Assembly: GCF_009928415.1 (NCBI RefSeq)
Contig: NZ_JAABNN010000001.1
Coordinates: 206,919-270,918 of the forward strand
From: Bacillus sp. USDA818B3_A
Lineage (GTDB): Bacteria > Bacillota > Bacilli > Bacillales > Cytobacillaceae
Reading direction: 5' to 3'
Length of the DNA: 64,000 nt
Shown: positions 43,881 through 52,821 of the stretch, in pieces
Position numbering within the stretch: position 1 is the stretch's first letter
Layout of the letters: each line of letters begins with the position of its first letter
Program-made: the position numbers and the translations under genes
The notes under the pieces: generated by a model
Database searches by the model: none
The model's input: the letters and a program-made list of their open reading frames with translations, nothing else
What the model was told of the DNA's origin: nothing

Positions 43881-44034
43881 ATCACTAAAAGACAAATTAA
43901 AATAAATCTCAAACTTTTTGTCCATTAGACCTCTCCTATTGGACAAATATTCCTGCTTCCTAATTTTTTTGTCTAATACAACCTCTTCTAAAAGACAAAT
44001 CGGCTTCGCAGTCTTCATTTCTGTCCAATAGCAT
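43881..44034. repeat. Three degenerate 51-52-bp tandem repeats
   Basis: The element GACAAAT recurs at 43891, 43942 and 43994 (steps of 51 and 52 bp), each preceded by a CCTCTYCTA-like stretch (diverged in the first copy) and followed about 25 nt later by TTTTTGTCC or TTTTTGTCT. Each copy is also an imperfect inverted repeat of GGACAAA against TTTGTCC. The block occupies the place of the lost half of the acetyltransferase gene. I see no gene in it; a 20-codon frame starting at RBS AGGAGAGG near 43935 is probably chance. Confidence 0.65.
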
Positions 44035-44104
44035 TTCCCTGTTGCAATTTTTTCAAATTTAAACTATTCCTCATGCACAATTTCCTTCCACGCAGCCTTT
44101 TTTG

Positions 44105-44132
44105 CAAAAAAAACTCTCCCAAAATGGAAGAG
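44105..44132 (-). terminator. Terminator of proS
   Basis: On the minus strand, stem CTCTTCC/GGGAGAG is followed by TTTTTTTT, 14 nt after the proS stop. Confidence 0.75.
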
Positions 44133-44145
44133 CCGTTCAAATATC

Positions 44146-45576
44146 TTAATATGCTTTTGCCCAATAAACCATTTGCTCAGTGTCTTTTCCACAGCAAACA
44201 CATTTATCAGCCACTTTTTCTTGCTCAAATGGTATACAGCGGGAAGTTGCCCCTGTTTCTTCTTTGATTTTTTCTTCACAGGCTATATCACCGCACCACA
44301 TGGCTTTAATAAACCCTGGTTTCGCTTCAAGAGTATCTTTTAACTCCTCTAAAGACGCTGCAACAGAAGTTCTCTCTTCACGATGATTTAATGCTTTATT
44401 GTAAAGGTTGGATTGAATATCATCTAACAACTCGACAAGCTTTGTTTCTAATTCGTCTAAAGGAACAATCACTTTCTCTAAGGTATCCCTTCTAACCAAT
44501 ACAACCTGCTTGTTTTCAATATCCTTTGGTCCTACTTCAAGACGAACAGGAATACCTTTCATCTCATACTCATTGAACTTCCAGCCTGGCTTCTTATCGC
44601 TGGCATCGATATCCACACGAGCAACAGAACCTAAGGACTTCTTCAAGTCATAGGCAAAATCAAGTACGCCTTCCTTATGCTGTGCAATAGGAACAATCAT
44701 CACTTGAGTTGGAGCCGCTTTTGGAGGAATCACCAAACCGCGGTCGTCGCCGTGAACCATGATTAACGCACCGATGATTCTTGTCGTAAAGCCCCATGAT
44801 GTTTGATGAACATACTGAAGCTTACCTTCTTTGTCAGTGTACTGGATGTTAAACGCCTCTGCAAACCCCGTTCCAAAGTGGTGAGAAGTACCGGATTGCA
44901 ATGCTTTTCCATCGTGCATTAAGCTTTCAATCGTAAATGTAGCTTTCGCACCAGCAAACTTCTCCTTCTCGGTTTTTTGACCCTTCACAACTGGAATTGC
45001 AAGAATTTCTTCACAAATCGCAGCGTAGACATTTAACATTTTAATGGTTTCTTCCATTGCTTCTTCATCCGTAGCATGAGCCGTATGGCCTTCCTGCCAT
45101 AAGAACTCTAAGGTACGTAAGAATGGACGGGTTGTTTTTTCCCAGCGAACGACGTTAGCCCATTGATTATAAAGTTTTGGAAGATCACGATAGGAGTGAA
45201 TGATATTGCTGTAGTGCTCACAGAAAAGTACCTCTGATGTTGGACGCACCACTAAACGTTCTGTTAATGGCTCAGAACCGCCGTGTGTGACCCAAGCCAC
45301 CTCTGGAGCAAATCCCTCAACGTGGTCTTTTTCCTTTTGCAGCAAGCTCTCTGGGATGAATAATGGCATATAAACATTTTCATGCCCTGTTTCTTTAATT
45401 CGGCGGTCTAACTCGTTTTTAATATTATCCCATAGTGCATATCCATATGGGCGGATGATCATTGATCCGCGAACGCTTGAGTAATCAATTAGATCTGCTT
45501 TTGTTACAACATCTGTATACCACTGGGCGAAATCCTCATCCATGCTGGTAACATCTTTTACAAATTCCTTTGCCAT
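44146..45576 (-). CDS. proS: Prolyl-tRNA synthetase, archaeal/eukaryote-type
   Basis: 476 aa class II synthetase of the short ProRS type without the bacterial INS editing domain. Visible are motif 1 around [14 protein letters not shown], motif 2 [15 protein letters not shown], the proline/ATP pocket GTSHHFG, and motif 3 [13 protein letters not shown]. The anticodon-binding domain is followed by the C-terminal zinc-like domain with four cysteines (WCGDIAC and CVCCGK). Many Bacillus genomes carry both this type and a long bacterial ProRS. A T-box leader precedes it, so expression follows uncharged tRNA-Pro. Confidence 0.96.
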   Translation of the reverse strand: MAKEFVKDVTSMDEDFAQWYTDVVTKADLIDYSSVRGSMIIRPYGYALWDNIKNELDRRIKETGHENVYMPLFIPESLLQKEKDHVEGFAPEVAWVTHGGSEPLTERLVVRPTSEVLFCEHYSNIIHSYRDLPKLYNQWANVVRWEKTTRPFLRTLEFLWQEGHTAHATDEEAMEETIKMLNVYAAICEEILAIPVVKGQKTEKEKFAGAKATFTIESLMHDGKALQSGTSHHFGTGFAEAFNIQYTDKEGKLQYVHQTSWGFTTRIIGALIMVHGDDRGLVIPPKAAPTQVMIVPIAQHKEGVLDFAYDLKKSLGSVARVDIDASDKKPGWKFNEYEMKGIPVRLEVGPKDIENKQVVLVRRDTLEKVIVPLDELETKLVELLDDIQSNLYNKALNHREERTSVAASLEELKDTLEAKPGFIKAMWCGDIACEEKIKEETGATSRCIPFEQEKVADKCVCCGKDTEQMVYWAKAY

Positions 45577-45629
45577 GTTGACACCTCATTATTTTTTTAA
45601 ATACTAAAAGAGGTTTAAGCCTTTTTTGA

Positions 45630-45870
45630 ATGCAAAAAGACCTTGATCCTAAAAAAGGGACCAAGGCCTGGCGGTACCACCCTAAATTCAAAAAGCAAAT
45701 GCTTTAAACTCTCTCACATGATAACGGATTAGATCCGCATGTATCTTCAAATAATCATCCGATACAGAACTCGTGAGGCAGGTTCAACTGATGGTCTTAA
45801 GAAACCTCACACCATTGGTTTCCTCTCTTGGTAAGACTCAAATCAATTTACTAATCCCCGTCATCGTTTC
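45630..45870 (-). ncRNA. T-box leader of proS
   Basis: On the minus strand the T-box sequence AGGGTGGTACCGC (45671-45683) is unmistakable. It can pair into the antiterminator, and the competing terminator GCCTTGGTCCC/GGATCAAGGTC with a T-run lies at 45634-45668. Stem I carries AGAGAGG and the GAACCTGCC loop, where CCT would be the proline specifier codon (near 45782). Uncharged tRNA-Pro would allow read-through into proS. Confidence 0.95.
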
Positions 45871-45977
45871 AATAGTATTTTTGAAAAAATTATATATTTC
45901 TCTATAATAAAAGTCAAATCATATTTTAGATTATTTTACTGCACGACCCAAGATAAGAACGAAATAGAGGTGCTTTC

Positions 45978-46121
45978 ATGACAAAGGATCAGGATGAAGT
46001 TGAATTAACGGAAGAGGAAAAAGAATTTTTACTTGAATACATTAAACAGCAAAATGAAGCCTTAAAAAGAATTTATAAACATACATTGAAAAAAGACAAC
46101 CAGCCATCCCAAGAGTCATAA
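45978..46121 (+). CDS. 47-aa charged small protein, unknown
   Basis: MTKDQDEVELTEEEKEFLLE followed by a helix with YIKQQNEALKRIYKH and a polar tail; strongly acidic first half, basic second half. It has GAGGTG 6 nt before the ATG, and codon use like its neighbours. No known domain is recognised. It lies between the proS T-box and the cupredoxin gene, on the opposite strand to proS. It may be coding; support is the ribosome site and the helical periodicity. Confidence 0.6.
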   Translation: MTKDQDEVELTEEEKEFLLEYIKQQNEALKRIYKHTLKKDNQPSQES

Positions 46122-46223
46122 AACGTTCAAATAAGTCACTAAAAATCACCATTACAAACCATTCTTTGCATTTATAATACTCTTATGTTGCTTAATTATC
46201 GAGTCATAAGAGGAGACGAATCC

Positions 46224-47105
46224 ATGAATCTATTTTCTATTATATCAGCAGCTTTTATAGTTATTGGCACCAGTTATGCCATTTTTCTTGTCTATCGAAA
46301 TAAAAACCAACTAAATAATACTCCCGGCATTCTAATTAGTATGGTAATAGCGGTTATAACAGGCTTACTAACCGGAAGTATCATTGGGATGGTTTCGGGA
46401 GAAGCCTTTCTAACAGTAGGAATCAGCATGATTATTGGCTTTATAATCGGTTTTTTAGCAGGACATCCGGTTGGTATCCTGGCCATCCTGATGGGGTCTA
46501 TTTTCGGTTTGATTGGAAGTATCAACGGCGCTCTGCTTGGACTCTTCCTACAATATATCAGCCCAACCCTCTTGCTGGGTATCTTATTAGGTTTTTATGT
46601 TGTGATCATCGGTTTTGTCATCGTTTATATTAAAGTAACAACGAACAGCAAATTTTCAATCCATACAGAAGAACTTTCACCATTTGCAATCATAGGCGGA
46701 GGAATTGTCCTGGTTTCTTTATTCTTATTTATGTACAGCAGTGATTTAGTAAAAATCCCAAATGGAAGTGAATCTGCTCAAAGTACTGCTGCAGTGGAAG
46801 AAACAGCCAAGAGAGAAGTAGATGTAACAAAGGAAGCTGCTCCAACAGTTAAAATGCTTGTAACCGACAGCGGATATTCCCCGAACGTGATCCGGGTCAA
46901 AAAAGGGGCTGCTGTTGAACTTGAGATTACGAATCCACTAGACAGCAGCAACTGTCTATCGACCTTTATGATTCCAGATTTCGATATCAACAATATAAAT
47001 CTTAAAACTGGAACCACCAAACTTTCATTTACCCCGGATAAAACAGGTGAATATACATTTAGCTGTGGAATGAAAATGTTTAGCGGGAAAATTATTGTTG
47101 AGTAA
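46224..47105 (+). CDS. Polytopic membrane protein with C-terminal cupredoxin domain
   Basis: 293 aa. Six or so helices (about residues 1-175), glycine-rich and short-looped, then an extracellular linker and a cupredoxin domain (about 205-293) of the plastocyanin-like type: TDSGYSPNVIRVKKG, NCLSTFMIPDF and FSCGMKMFSG. The cysteine, cysteine and methionine of the last two motifs look like copper ligands. Similar domains occur in copper-handling proteins and P-type ATPase partners. ATG 46224 behind AGAGGAGA is preferred to a start 13 codons upstream. Confidence 0.8.
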   Translation: MNLFSIISAAFIVIGTSYAIFLVYRNKNQLNNTPGILISMVIAVITGLLTGSIIGMVSGEAFLTVGISMIIGFIIGFLAGHPVGILAILMGSIFGLIGSINGALLGLFLQYISPTLLLGILLGFYVVIIGFVIVYIKVTTNSKFSIHTEELSPFAIIGGGIVLVSLFLFMYSSDLVKIPNGSESAQSTAAVEETAKREVDVTKEAAPTVKMLVTDSGYSPNVIRVKKGAAVELEITNPLDSSNCLSTFMIPDFDINNINLKTGTTKLSFTPDKTGEYTFSCGMKMFSGKIIVE

Positions 47106-47107
47106 GT

Positions 47108-47144
47108 AAAGGGCACACGAGTCAGTCACTCGTGTGCCCTTATC
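47108..47144 (+). terminator. Bidirectional terminator between cupredoxin and PepSY-type genes
   Basis: Stem AAGGGCACACGAGT/ACTCGTGTGCCCTT with loop CAGTC; T-rich on the plus side. Confidence 0.85.
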
Positions 47145-47147
47145 TTT

Positions 47148-47708
47148 TTAGATTTCGCTAAACATTTCCGTTTTGCGTTTTTTGCGTTTGGCTTCCGCAG
47201 CAAGAACTTTTGCTGATAGATAGATTCCTGTACCAGTTAAGATAATCATGGCAATGGCTACTAAATCGATTAACCATTTAATGTTTGTATTTCCTAGTCT
47301 TCCTTCGTGGAGACCTCTAATAATACCCATCGCTGAGTTTTGTCCCATCCCTTCTCTATTCATGGTCATTCCAGCTGGAAGGTTCCCATTTCCACCAAAG
47401 TTACCTCGTCCTTGAAATTGTCTATCCCCACTAGACCTCTGCATTTGATTACTATTTTGCCCCTGCATTTGACCGGACGTTTGAGCTGATTTTTGAGTCA
47501 TTCCTTGCCCTGCTTGTACCTGATTAGATTGGCCATTGTTCATTTGGCCTTGGACTTGTCCCGGTTGAAAATTACCTTTTCCGCCCTCTTGCTGCGTTTG
47601 ACCAATTAACCACGGCTCGTTCATAAGTAGACCGGTAATCGATTCCATAAAAATAAAAATCGACGCAATTAATCCAATCCATAAATGTGCTTTTCTAGTA
47701 TTCTTCAT
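47148..47708 (-). CDS. PepSY-associated membrane protein with Gln/Met/Gly/Asn-rich insert
   Basis: 186 aa. Two membrane helices (about residues 8-28 and 145-167) bracket a low-complexity extracellular segment rich in Gln, Gly, Asn, Met and Ser (about 38-125). The first helix has KAHLWIGLIASIFIFMESITGLLMNEPW, split as HLWIGL and ESITGLLMNEPW, which is the PepSY-TM pattern; RGLHEGRLG follows the insert as in that family. Methionines in the insert might bind copper. ATG 47708 behind GAAGGGAG is preferred to a start six codons upstream. A regulator-type direct repeat precedes it. Confidence 0.75.
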   Translation of the reverse strand: MKNTRKAHLWIGLIASIFIFMESITGLLMNEPWLIGQTQQEGGKGNFQPGQVQGQMNNGQSNQVQAGQGMTQKSAQTSGQMQGQNSNQMQRSSGDRQFQGRGNFGGNGNLPAGMTMNREGMGQNSAMGIIRGLHEGRLGNTNIKWLIDLVAIAMIILTGTGIYLSAKVLAAEAKRKKRKTEMFSEI

Positions 47709-47758
47709 CTGTCTTTCTCCCTTCAACTATCATGAAGCATTTTTAATTAGATAAACAA

Positions 47759-47796
47759 ATTATGAATAGGTTTCCTTAAGATTTTCTTAAGATTTA
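47759..47796 (-). promoter_or_regulatory. Direct-repeat regulator site and promoter of the PepSY-type gene
   Basis: CTTAA cores at 47775-47779 and 47786-47790 (11-bp period; read on the minus strand TTAAGAAAATC-TTAAGG) stand 10 nt upstream of a -10 box CATAAT (minus strand, 47764-47759). The repeats cover the -35 position, the layout of OmpR-type activator sites. The same geometry occurs at 52697-52728. Confidence 0.6.
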
Positions 47797-47797
47797 A

Positions 47798-47830
47798 AGA
47801 AGCCCCAAAAATTTTATTTTTGGGACTTCG
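47798..47830 (-). terminator. Hairpin at the end of the histidine kinase gene
   Basis: Stem GAAG-CCCAAAAAT against ATTTTTGGG-CTTC. It covers the kinase stop codon (47814); the minus strand then reads CTTTAAATC, so the U-tail is weak. Confidence 0.5.
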
Positions 47831-49082
47831 GAAAAGTGATTTCAATTTTGGTTCCTTGGCCAAGTGTACTTTGAACTTTTGTCTTGCCGTGATGTTTTTC
47901 AATAATCCATTTTGCAATCGATAGGCCAAGACCTGTTCCTTGGGCTTCTGTTCGTGCCTTATCACTTTGATAAAAACGATCAAATATCTTCGGAATATCC
48001 TTTTCAGGGATACCAATCCCAGTATCCGTTATCTTTAGTTGAATCGAAGAATGGCTTTGGGTACAGGAAAGGAAGATTTCTCCGCCCTCTTTTGTGTACT
48101 TTATCGCATTGTCTAATAGAATCACAATCAATTGATGAATTCTTTCTTTATCAGCTAGAAACGTAATCGGTTCAACTGCCTCTACCCTTAGCGATTTCTC
48201 TTGATAGAGGGCAATGTCTTCAAATTGTTGAGTAATTTCTTTTACTAATTCATCCAATTGGAAAGTGGACTTTTTCATTTCAATTTGATCTGAATCAGAC
48301 CTTGCCAAGGTTAACAAATTAGTTACAAGTTTGGAAAGACGTCTAGATTCTTTGGAAATGGTCGAAATATCAAGGATTTTTTCCTGTATCGTGGCTTGTG
48401 GCGTTCGGAACAGTATATCAGTTTTTGCCTGGATTACCGCGAGCGGCGTCCTTAGCTCATGGGAGGCATCCGATACAAATTCCTGCTGCTTTTGCCAGGA
48501 TTTTTTGATAGGTACCAAAGCCCTGCCAGCCAAGAAATATCCGGATGCGACAGCGCAAATAATTCCTACCCCGCAGCCAATTAATATGATCAACAAAAGT
48601 CTGTCTAAAAGCTCTTTTTCGGAGTCCACATTACGAATGACTTGGACCGTAATTTTCCCAACCTGAGGCAATTCGGTTTTAAAAGCCACATAGCGGAAGG
48701 AAAAGTCCTCTACATCTACGTCCTCTAACGTGCCATATTTTTTTGGCCGGATGAGGTCTTCATTCCCCTGGAATATCTCGGAGCCGCGATTTTCCTCTGC
48801 TAACAACTGTCCCTTTTCATCCCATACTAACGTTAAGATCCGGGGGTCTCTCCCCATCATTTTCGGTCCCGGTTCTGCATTCTTCCCAGCAGTACCCTCT
48901 TCCTTATTCTCTGTTCCTGTTAAATTTTGATAATGATCAACAGAATCCAATAGAGACCGATTAACATCCTTGTATAGTTGACTATCCGTATAAAAATAAA
49001 TAATGGTTCCTAGGATGCTGATTAACACAATAAAAACAAGGGAGTTAATAAATGTCAGCCTAATATGTGTTTGACGAAACAT
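47814..49082 (-). CDS. Membrane sensor histidine kinase
   Basis: 422 aa EnvZ/PhoR-class kinase. Two membrane helices (about residues 10-30 and 165-187) enclose an extracellular sensor region of about 135 residues. The cytoplasmic part has HisKA with phospho-histidine in SDASHELRTPLAV (about residue 211) and HATPase_c with DNAIKYTKEGG, DTGIGIPEKD and GTGLGLSIAK. It begins 9 nt after the response-regulator gene, so they are a pair. It resembles the ArlS/CiaH group of envelope sensors; the stimulus is unknown. Confidence 0.92.
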   Translation of the reverse strand: MFRQTHIRLTFINSLVFIVLISILGTIIYFYTDSQLYKDVNRSLLDSVDHYQNLTGTENKEEGTAGKNAEPGPKMMGRDPRILTLVWDEKGQLLAEENRGSEIFQGNEDLIRPKKYGTLEDVDVEDFSFRYVAFKTELPQVGKITVQVIRNVDSEKELLDRLLLIILIGCGVGIICAVASGYFLAGRALVPIKKSWQKQQEFVSDASHELRTPLAVIQAKTDILFRTPQATIQEKILDISTISKESRRLSKLVTNLLTLARSDSDQIEMKKSTFQLDELVKEITQQFEDIALYQEKSLRVEAVEPITFLADKERIHQLIVILLDNAIKYTKEGGEIFLSCTQSHSSIQLKITDTGIGIPEKDIPKIFDRFYQSDKARTEAQGTGLGLSIAKWIIEKHHGKTKVQSTLGQGTKIEITFPKSQK

Positions 49083-49091
49083 AAGCTGCCT

Positions 49092-49763
49092 CTATTCCTC
49101 ATTCAGCATATAGCCGACACCGCGAATGGTTTTAATATCGGCATGATAGCCAAACGGTTCTAATTTTTTCCGGAGGTGGTGCATGAACACTTCAACAATA
49201 GCAACAGTTGTATCAGAGTCAAATCCCCATACGCGGTCATAAATCTGTTCTTTTGTTAAAATGGCTCCTTTGTTCTGAATTAAATATTCGAGCAGTTCAT
49301 ACTGCTTTGCCGTTAATTTAATGGAGTCACCATCAACAGAAATATCGCGTTCTTTGCCTAATAATTCTATTCCTCGATATTTAATCGTTTGGTCTGTCGT
49401 TAAACTGCCGCTTCTTCTTAATAATGCTCTGATTCTTGCCTTTAATTCAGCAGCCTGAAACGGTTTGACTAAGTAATCATCTCCGCCATAATCCAGTCCT
49501 TTTACCCGGTCCTCCAAAGAATCTTTTGCTGTTAAAAAAAGGACAGGAATCTTTAACCCTTCTTTACGAATGGTCTTTAGCACCTCGAAACCATCTATTT
49601 CAGGGATCATGACGTCCAAAACAATGGCATCATGGATATTCTGCATGGCTAAGAATAAGGCATCTTCCCCATTCGAAGCCTGATCAACCTCAAATTCATC
49701 AGATAATAGCTGGACAATTGATTCCAATAAGGGCAGATTATCTTCTACTACTAGTAAACGCAT
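49092..49763 (-). CDS. OmpR-family response regulator
   Basis: 223 aa. Receiver domain with phospho-acceptor aspartate in AIVLDVMIP (about residue 51) and conserved lysine in YLVKPF; winged-helix C-terminal domain with LLEYLIQNKGAILTKEQI and RGVGYML. It is the partner of the kinase 9 nt downstream. It lies 90 nt after the exporter permease gene and may be read from the exporter promoter as well as its own. The direct-repeat sites described at 47759-47796 and 52697-52733 are its likely targets. Confidence 0.94.
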   Translation of the reverse strand: MRLLVVEDNLPLLESIVQLLSDEFEVDQASNGEDALFLAMQNIHDAIVLDVMIPEIDGFEVLKTIRKEGLKIPVLFLTAKDSLEDRVKGLDYGGDDYLVKPFQAAELKARIRALLRRSGSLTTDQTIKYRGIELLGKERDISVDGDSIKLTAKQYELLEYLIQNKGAILTKEQIYDRVWGFDSDTTVAIVEVFMHHLRKKLEPFGYHADIKTIRGVGYMLNEE

Positions 49764-49811
49764 ATCTCTCTCTCCTCATAAACAAATAGAATTCTTTCAT
49801 TATATAGGAAA

Positions 49812-49846
49812 CGAAGCGGCCGCAACAGTAGCGAACCGCTTCTTTT
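49812..49846 (+). terminator. Hairpin between the exporter and two-component genes
   Basis: Stem GAAGCGG/CCGCTTC with a 16-nt loop. T-run (six T) follows on the plus strand only, so for the minus-strand operon it may act as a processing or attenuating structure rather than a full stop. Confidence 0.45.
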
Positions 49847-49853
49847 TTCCAAA

Positions 49854-51023
49854 TTATTCATACCTTAAAGCTTGGATTGGGTTCAACGTAGATGCTTTAT
49901 TCGCAGGGAATACGCCAAACACCACTCCAACAACTAACGAGAATAAGAAGGAGAATAGGATAACGGATGAAGAAAAAGAAACACTTAAGCTAAATAGTGA
50001 TGACACTAATTTTCCTATGCCCAATCCTGATATGATCCCGATAAGTCCGCCTACACCGCTTAGCATAACTGCTTCGATGAGGAATTGGACAAGGACATCC
50101 CGCCTTTTTGCTCCTATCGCTTTTCGTATCCCGATTTCTTTTGTCCGTTCTGAAACAGAAACGAGCATAATATTCATAATTCCGATACCGCCGACAAGCA
50201 GGGAGATACTTGCAATACCGCCAAGCATCAGCGTCATGGTGTCCGTTACAGAGCTCATTGTGTCCATGACATCCTGCTGATTGGTAACACTATAAGAATC
50301 ACTTTGACCTGGAAACAGAGAAGCCATCTTCGTTTCAACCAAATTCATGACGGCATCCATCTGGTCTTCGCTTTCCCCTTGTAAATAGACGGTGCTAATT
50401 GTTGTACTCCCAATTAATCGCTGCCCCGTGCTAAGCGGGACGATGATCGTATTGTCCCCGCCTTGTCCCATCGAGCTTCCTTTTGAGACTAGAACGCCGA
50501 CTACTTTATATGATGTTCCATCAATTTGCAAATATTGACCAACAGGATCTTCTGTACCAAAGAAAGTAGTGGCTGTTGAAGAACCGATGACAGCCACTTT
50601 TTGCCTGTATTCCACATCGAGGTCAGTGATAAAGCGTCCAGAACTTACTTGGGTATCACGAACTGATGAGTAGGCAGCGTTGGTTCCTGTCACACTTACT
50701 TGAGAAGTTGTCCGGTCCTTTTTCACATTTGCCCGTCCAGAGACAACTGGTGCTACTTCTTTCACACCATCTACTTTACTAAGTTCACTAATTTTGTCCT
50801 CAGTAAAACTTACACTCGTCGCGTCTAGTGAACTAACTGTTAATAGATTAGTCCCTAAACTATTAATTTGGCTCGTCACACTTTTAGAAGAACCTTGGGC
50901 AATAGAGACCAGAACGATTACGGATGAAACCCCAATAATCATGCCCAGCATGGTGAGGACGGATCTTAGTTTATTTCCTTTAATACTTTTGAGAGCCATT
51001 TTAATGGATTGCAAGATGCCCAA
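49854..51023 (-). CDS. MacB/FtsX-family ABC permease
   Basis: 389 aa. N-terminal helix in [20 protein letters not shown], a large extracellular MacB-type core domain (about residues 45-260), then three helices ending with the FtsX motif [19 protein letters not shown] and the final [18 protein letters not shown] place the start at TTG 51023 behind GGAGGTGA, overlapping the ATPase gene by 23 nt; an ATG at 51092 would overlap it by 92 nt without a ribosome site. It forms the permease of a MacAB-like tripartite exporter. Confidence 0.88.
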   Translation of the reverse strand: MGILQSIKMALKSIKGNKLRSVLTMLGMIIGVSSVIVLVSIAQGSSKSVTSQINSLGTNLLTVSSLDATSVSFTEDKISELSKVDGVKEVAPVVSGRANVKKDRTTSQVSVTGTNAAYSSVRDTQVSSGRFITDLDVEYRQKVAVIGSSTATTFFGTEDPVGQYLQIDGTSYKVVGVLVSKGSSMGQGGDNTIIVPLSTGQRLIGSTTISTVYLQGESEDQMDAVMNLVETKMASLFPGQSDSYSVTNQQDVMDTMSSVTDTMTLMLGGIASISLLVGGIGIMNIMLVSVSERTKEIGIRKAIGAKRRDVLVQFLIEAVMLSGVGGLIGIISGLGIGKLVSSLFSLSVSFSSSVILFSFLFSLVVGVVFGVFPANKASTLNPIQALRYE

Positions 51024-51711
51024 TGAGCTCACCTCCATTTTCCTGTAATTGTCCATCCTGGATGCTGACCATTCGTTTTGCTTGTTTGGCAATGTCTAGA
51101 TCATGGGTAATCAGGATAATGGTATGGCCCAATTCATTTAATTGTTTCATAATTTGCATGATTTCCTTACTTGTTTTACTGTCAAGTGCTCCGGTTGGTT
51201 CATCGGCTAGTAGGATCGAAGGATTAGCGGCAAGTGCTCTGGCAATCGCCACCCGCTGCTGCTGTCCGCCTGAAAGCTGGTTTGGTAAATGGCCTGCCCT
51301 TTCCTTTAATCCGACTTTATCTAATGCTTCAATGGCTCTTTCTCTTCGTTCCTTTGAGGATACCCCCGCATATAATAACGGAAGTTCTACATTTTCAATG
51401 GCTGTTAATTTCATTAACAGGTTAAAATTTTGAAAAATAAAGCCGATTTTTTGATTTCTGATCGTGGCTAATTCATTATCATCCATTTTAAATATATCCT
51501 TGCCATCTAGCAGATATTTTCCTGACTGAGGCTTATCCAGACATCCGATCATATTCATTAATGTTGATTTACCTGAACCTGATGGACCGATGATTGCCAA
51601 GAATTCTCCTTTTTTAATCTCAATTGAAACATCATTTAAGGCATGGACAATTTCGCCGCCTAATTTATATGATTTCTTTAGGTTACTAATCTGCATGATT
51701 GGTTTTTCCAT
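51001..51711 (-). CDS. MacB-type ABC transporter ATPase
   Basis: 236 aa LolD/MacB-class ATPase. Walker [11 protein letters not shown]-loop FIFQNFNLL, signature [15 protein letters not shown], Walker [13 protein letters not shown] and switch histidine in LITHD are intact. The ATG overlaps the adaptor stop (TAATG). The operon order adaptor-ATPase-permease is that of Gram-positive peptide or antibiotic exporters with a HlyD-like partner, such as YvrPON. Confidence 0.95.
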   Translation of the reverse strand: MEKPIMQISNLKKSYKLGGEIVHALNDVSIEIKKGEFLAIIGPSGSGKSTLMNMIGCLDKPQSGKYLLDGKDIFKMDDNELATIRNQKIGFIFQNFNLLMKLTAIENVELPLLYAGVSSKERRERAIEALDKVGLKERAGHLPNQLSGGQQQRVAIARALAANPSILLADEPTGALDSKTSKEIMQIMKQLNELGHTIILITHDLDIAKQAKRMVSIQDGQLQENGGELIGHLAIH

Positions 51712-52652
51712 TAGTTCCCACTCCTTCCGCCACCAGTTCCACGATACATGTTTGCACCAGTTCCTCCCATACCGCTCAGGCTGCTCTGCAGACTATTTGT
51801 TTGTGTAGTGGTTGTTGTACTTGCTTTAGCTAATTTAGGCAGGAGCACGGTATCTCCCTTTGAAAGTCCTTCCGTAATTTCTACATAATCTTCATTTGCA
51901 ATACCGGTTGTTACTGTTTTCTTAGTCGTGTTTGACGTATCATCTGATGAAACGACATTGACATATTTTTTACCATTTGATGAATGCACGGCATCTAATG
52001 GGACATAAACTACATTTTGTTTACTTTCCGTTAAAATACTAGCTTCAACACTCATACCCACTTTAAGGTTAGCAATTTTATTGATCGTAATCGTAACCGT
52101 AAAGGTAGAAATACCATTTGAAGAAGTACCTTCTTTGGATATATTGGTTACTGTACCTGTGTACTTTTCATCAGGGAATGCACTTACCTTTAAGTTCACG
52201 GTTTGGCCTTTTTGAATCTTAGAGATATCAAGCTCATCAATTTGAACAGCTGTTTGCAAGCCGCTATAGTCGGTTACATGGGCAACCACTTGTCCTGATG
52301 TAATGCTATCTCCGGCAGCAACTGATACAGTTGTTATTTTCCCATCAGCAGCTGCTTTGATTGGGTCACTTCCATCTGTAAATGAAATGAGTTCGTCTCC
52401 TTCATTAACCTGTTCGCCTGCCTCCACCAACACTTCATCAATCTCGTCATTATTAAATGTGGACATGATATCCTGACTGGTTACTGCTTGAACGGTCCCC
52501 GAACCACTGATGTTAACATCTAATGTGCCTTCTTTTGCAACAGCGGTCCGGGCCTCTGATGTTGTCTCGGCACTCGTTTTTGCTGCGTACAATTGATAAC
52601 CAGCAATACTAATGACTACTGCAGCCACCGCTATTAATATCCATTTTTTCAT
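51711..52652 (-). CDS. MacA/HlyD-family exporter adaptor protein
   Basis: 313 aa. An N-terminal membrane anchor (about residues 3-22) followed by a lipoyl/barrel-sandwich hybrid domain with SGSGTVQAV and [13 protein letters not shown], a beta-barrel, and a membrane-proximal domain with [11 protein letters not shown]. The tail is a Ser/Thr/Gly/Asn/Gln-rich stretch. It links the ABC permease to the outer cell surface. It is the first gene of the operon, behind AAAAGGAG, with the regulator site 45-80 nt upstream. Confidence 0.9.
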   Translation of the reverse strand: MKKWILIAVAAVVISIAGYQLYAAKTSAETTSEARTAVAKEGTLDVNISGSGTVQAVTSQDIMSTFNNDEIDEVLVEAGEQVNEGDELISFTDGSDPIKAAADGKITTVSVAAGDSITSGQVVAHVTDYSGLQTAVQIDELDISKIQKGQTVNLKVSAFPDEKYTGTVTNISKEGTSSNGISTFTVTITINKIANLKVGMSVEASILTESKQNVVYVPLDAVHSSNGKKYVNVVSSDDTSNTTKKTVTTGIANEDYVEITEGLSKGDTVLLPKLAKASTTTTTQTNSLQSSLSGMGGTGANMYRGTGGGRSGN

Positions 52653-52696
52653 ATGTGCTGACTCCTTTTCCCATACGGTTTCATTTGAATAAGCCC

Positions 52697-52733
52697 ATTA
52701 TCATCTTTGTTTCTTAACTTTTCCTTAAAGGAA
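52697..52733 (-). promoter_or_regulatory. Direct-repeat regulator site and promoter of the MacAB-like operon
   Basis: CTTAA cores at 52713-52717 and 52724-52728 (11-bp period; on the minus strand TTAAGGAAAAG-TTAAGAAAC) stand 10 nt before a -10 box GATAAT (minus strand, 52702-52697). The repeats span the -35. The layout equals that before the PepSY-type gene. A TTCCTT-A-AAGGAA palindrome overlaps the outer repeat (52721-52733). Confidence 0.62.
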
Positions 52734-52737
52734 GCAA

Positions 52738-52766
52738 TTGACGGTTCATTTCTTTTCATTTATAGT
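52738..52766 (+). promoter_or_regulatory. Promoter of the marR-mmpL operon
   Basis: -35 TTGACG (52738-52743) and -10 TATAGT (52761-52766) with a 17-nt spacer. Confidence 0.75.
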
Positions 52767-52778
52767 TAAACAAGTGAA

Positions 52779-52797
52779 TAGTTAAACTGTTTAACTA
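52779..52797 (+). promoter_or_regulatory. MarR-type operator
   Basis: TAGTTAAACTGTTTAACTA is a perfect 19-bp palindrome just after the predicted start point (about 52773). The half-site TAGTTAAAC also occurs at 52763-52771, on top of the -10 box. Position and symmetry point to autorepression by the MarR protein encoded next. Confidence 0.75.
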
Positions 52798-52821
52798 ATT
52801 TTTAAAAGGTGGAAAAACGTT

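Noticed and set aside
43877..43937. 20-codon frame on the minus strand, starting MDKKFEIYF behind AGGAGAGG
   Set aside because: It runs through a tandem repeat unit into the broken acetyltransferase; the other repeat copies do not keep the frame.
43881..44034. Possible CRISPR array
   Set aside because: Repeats are degenerate, contiguous and lack unrelated spacers of constant length; no cas genes are present.
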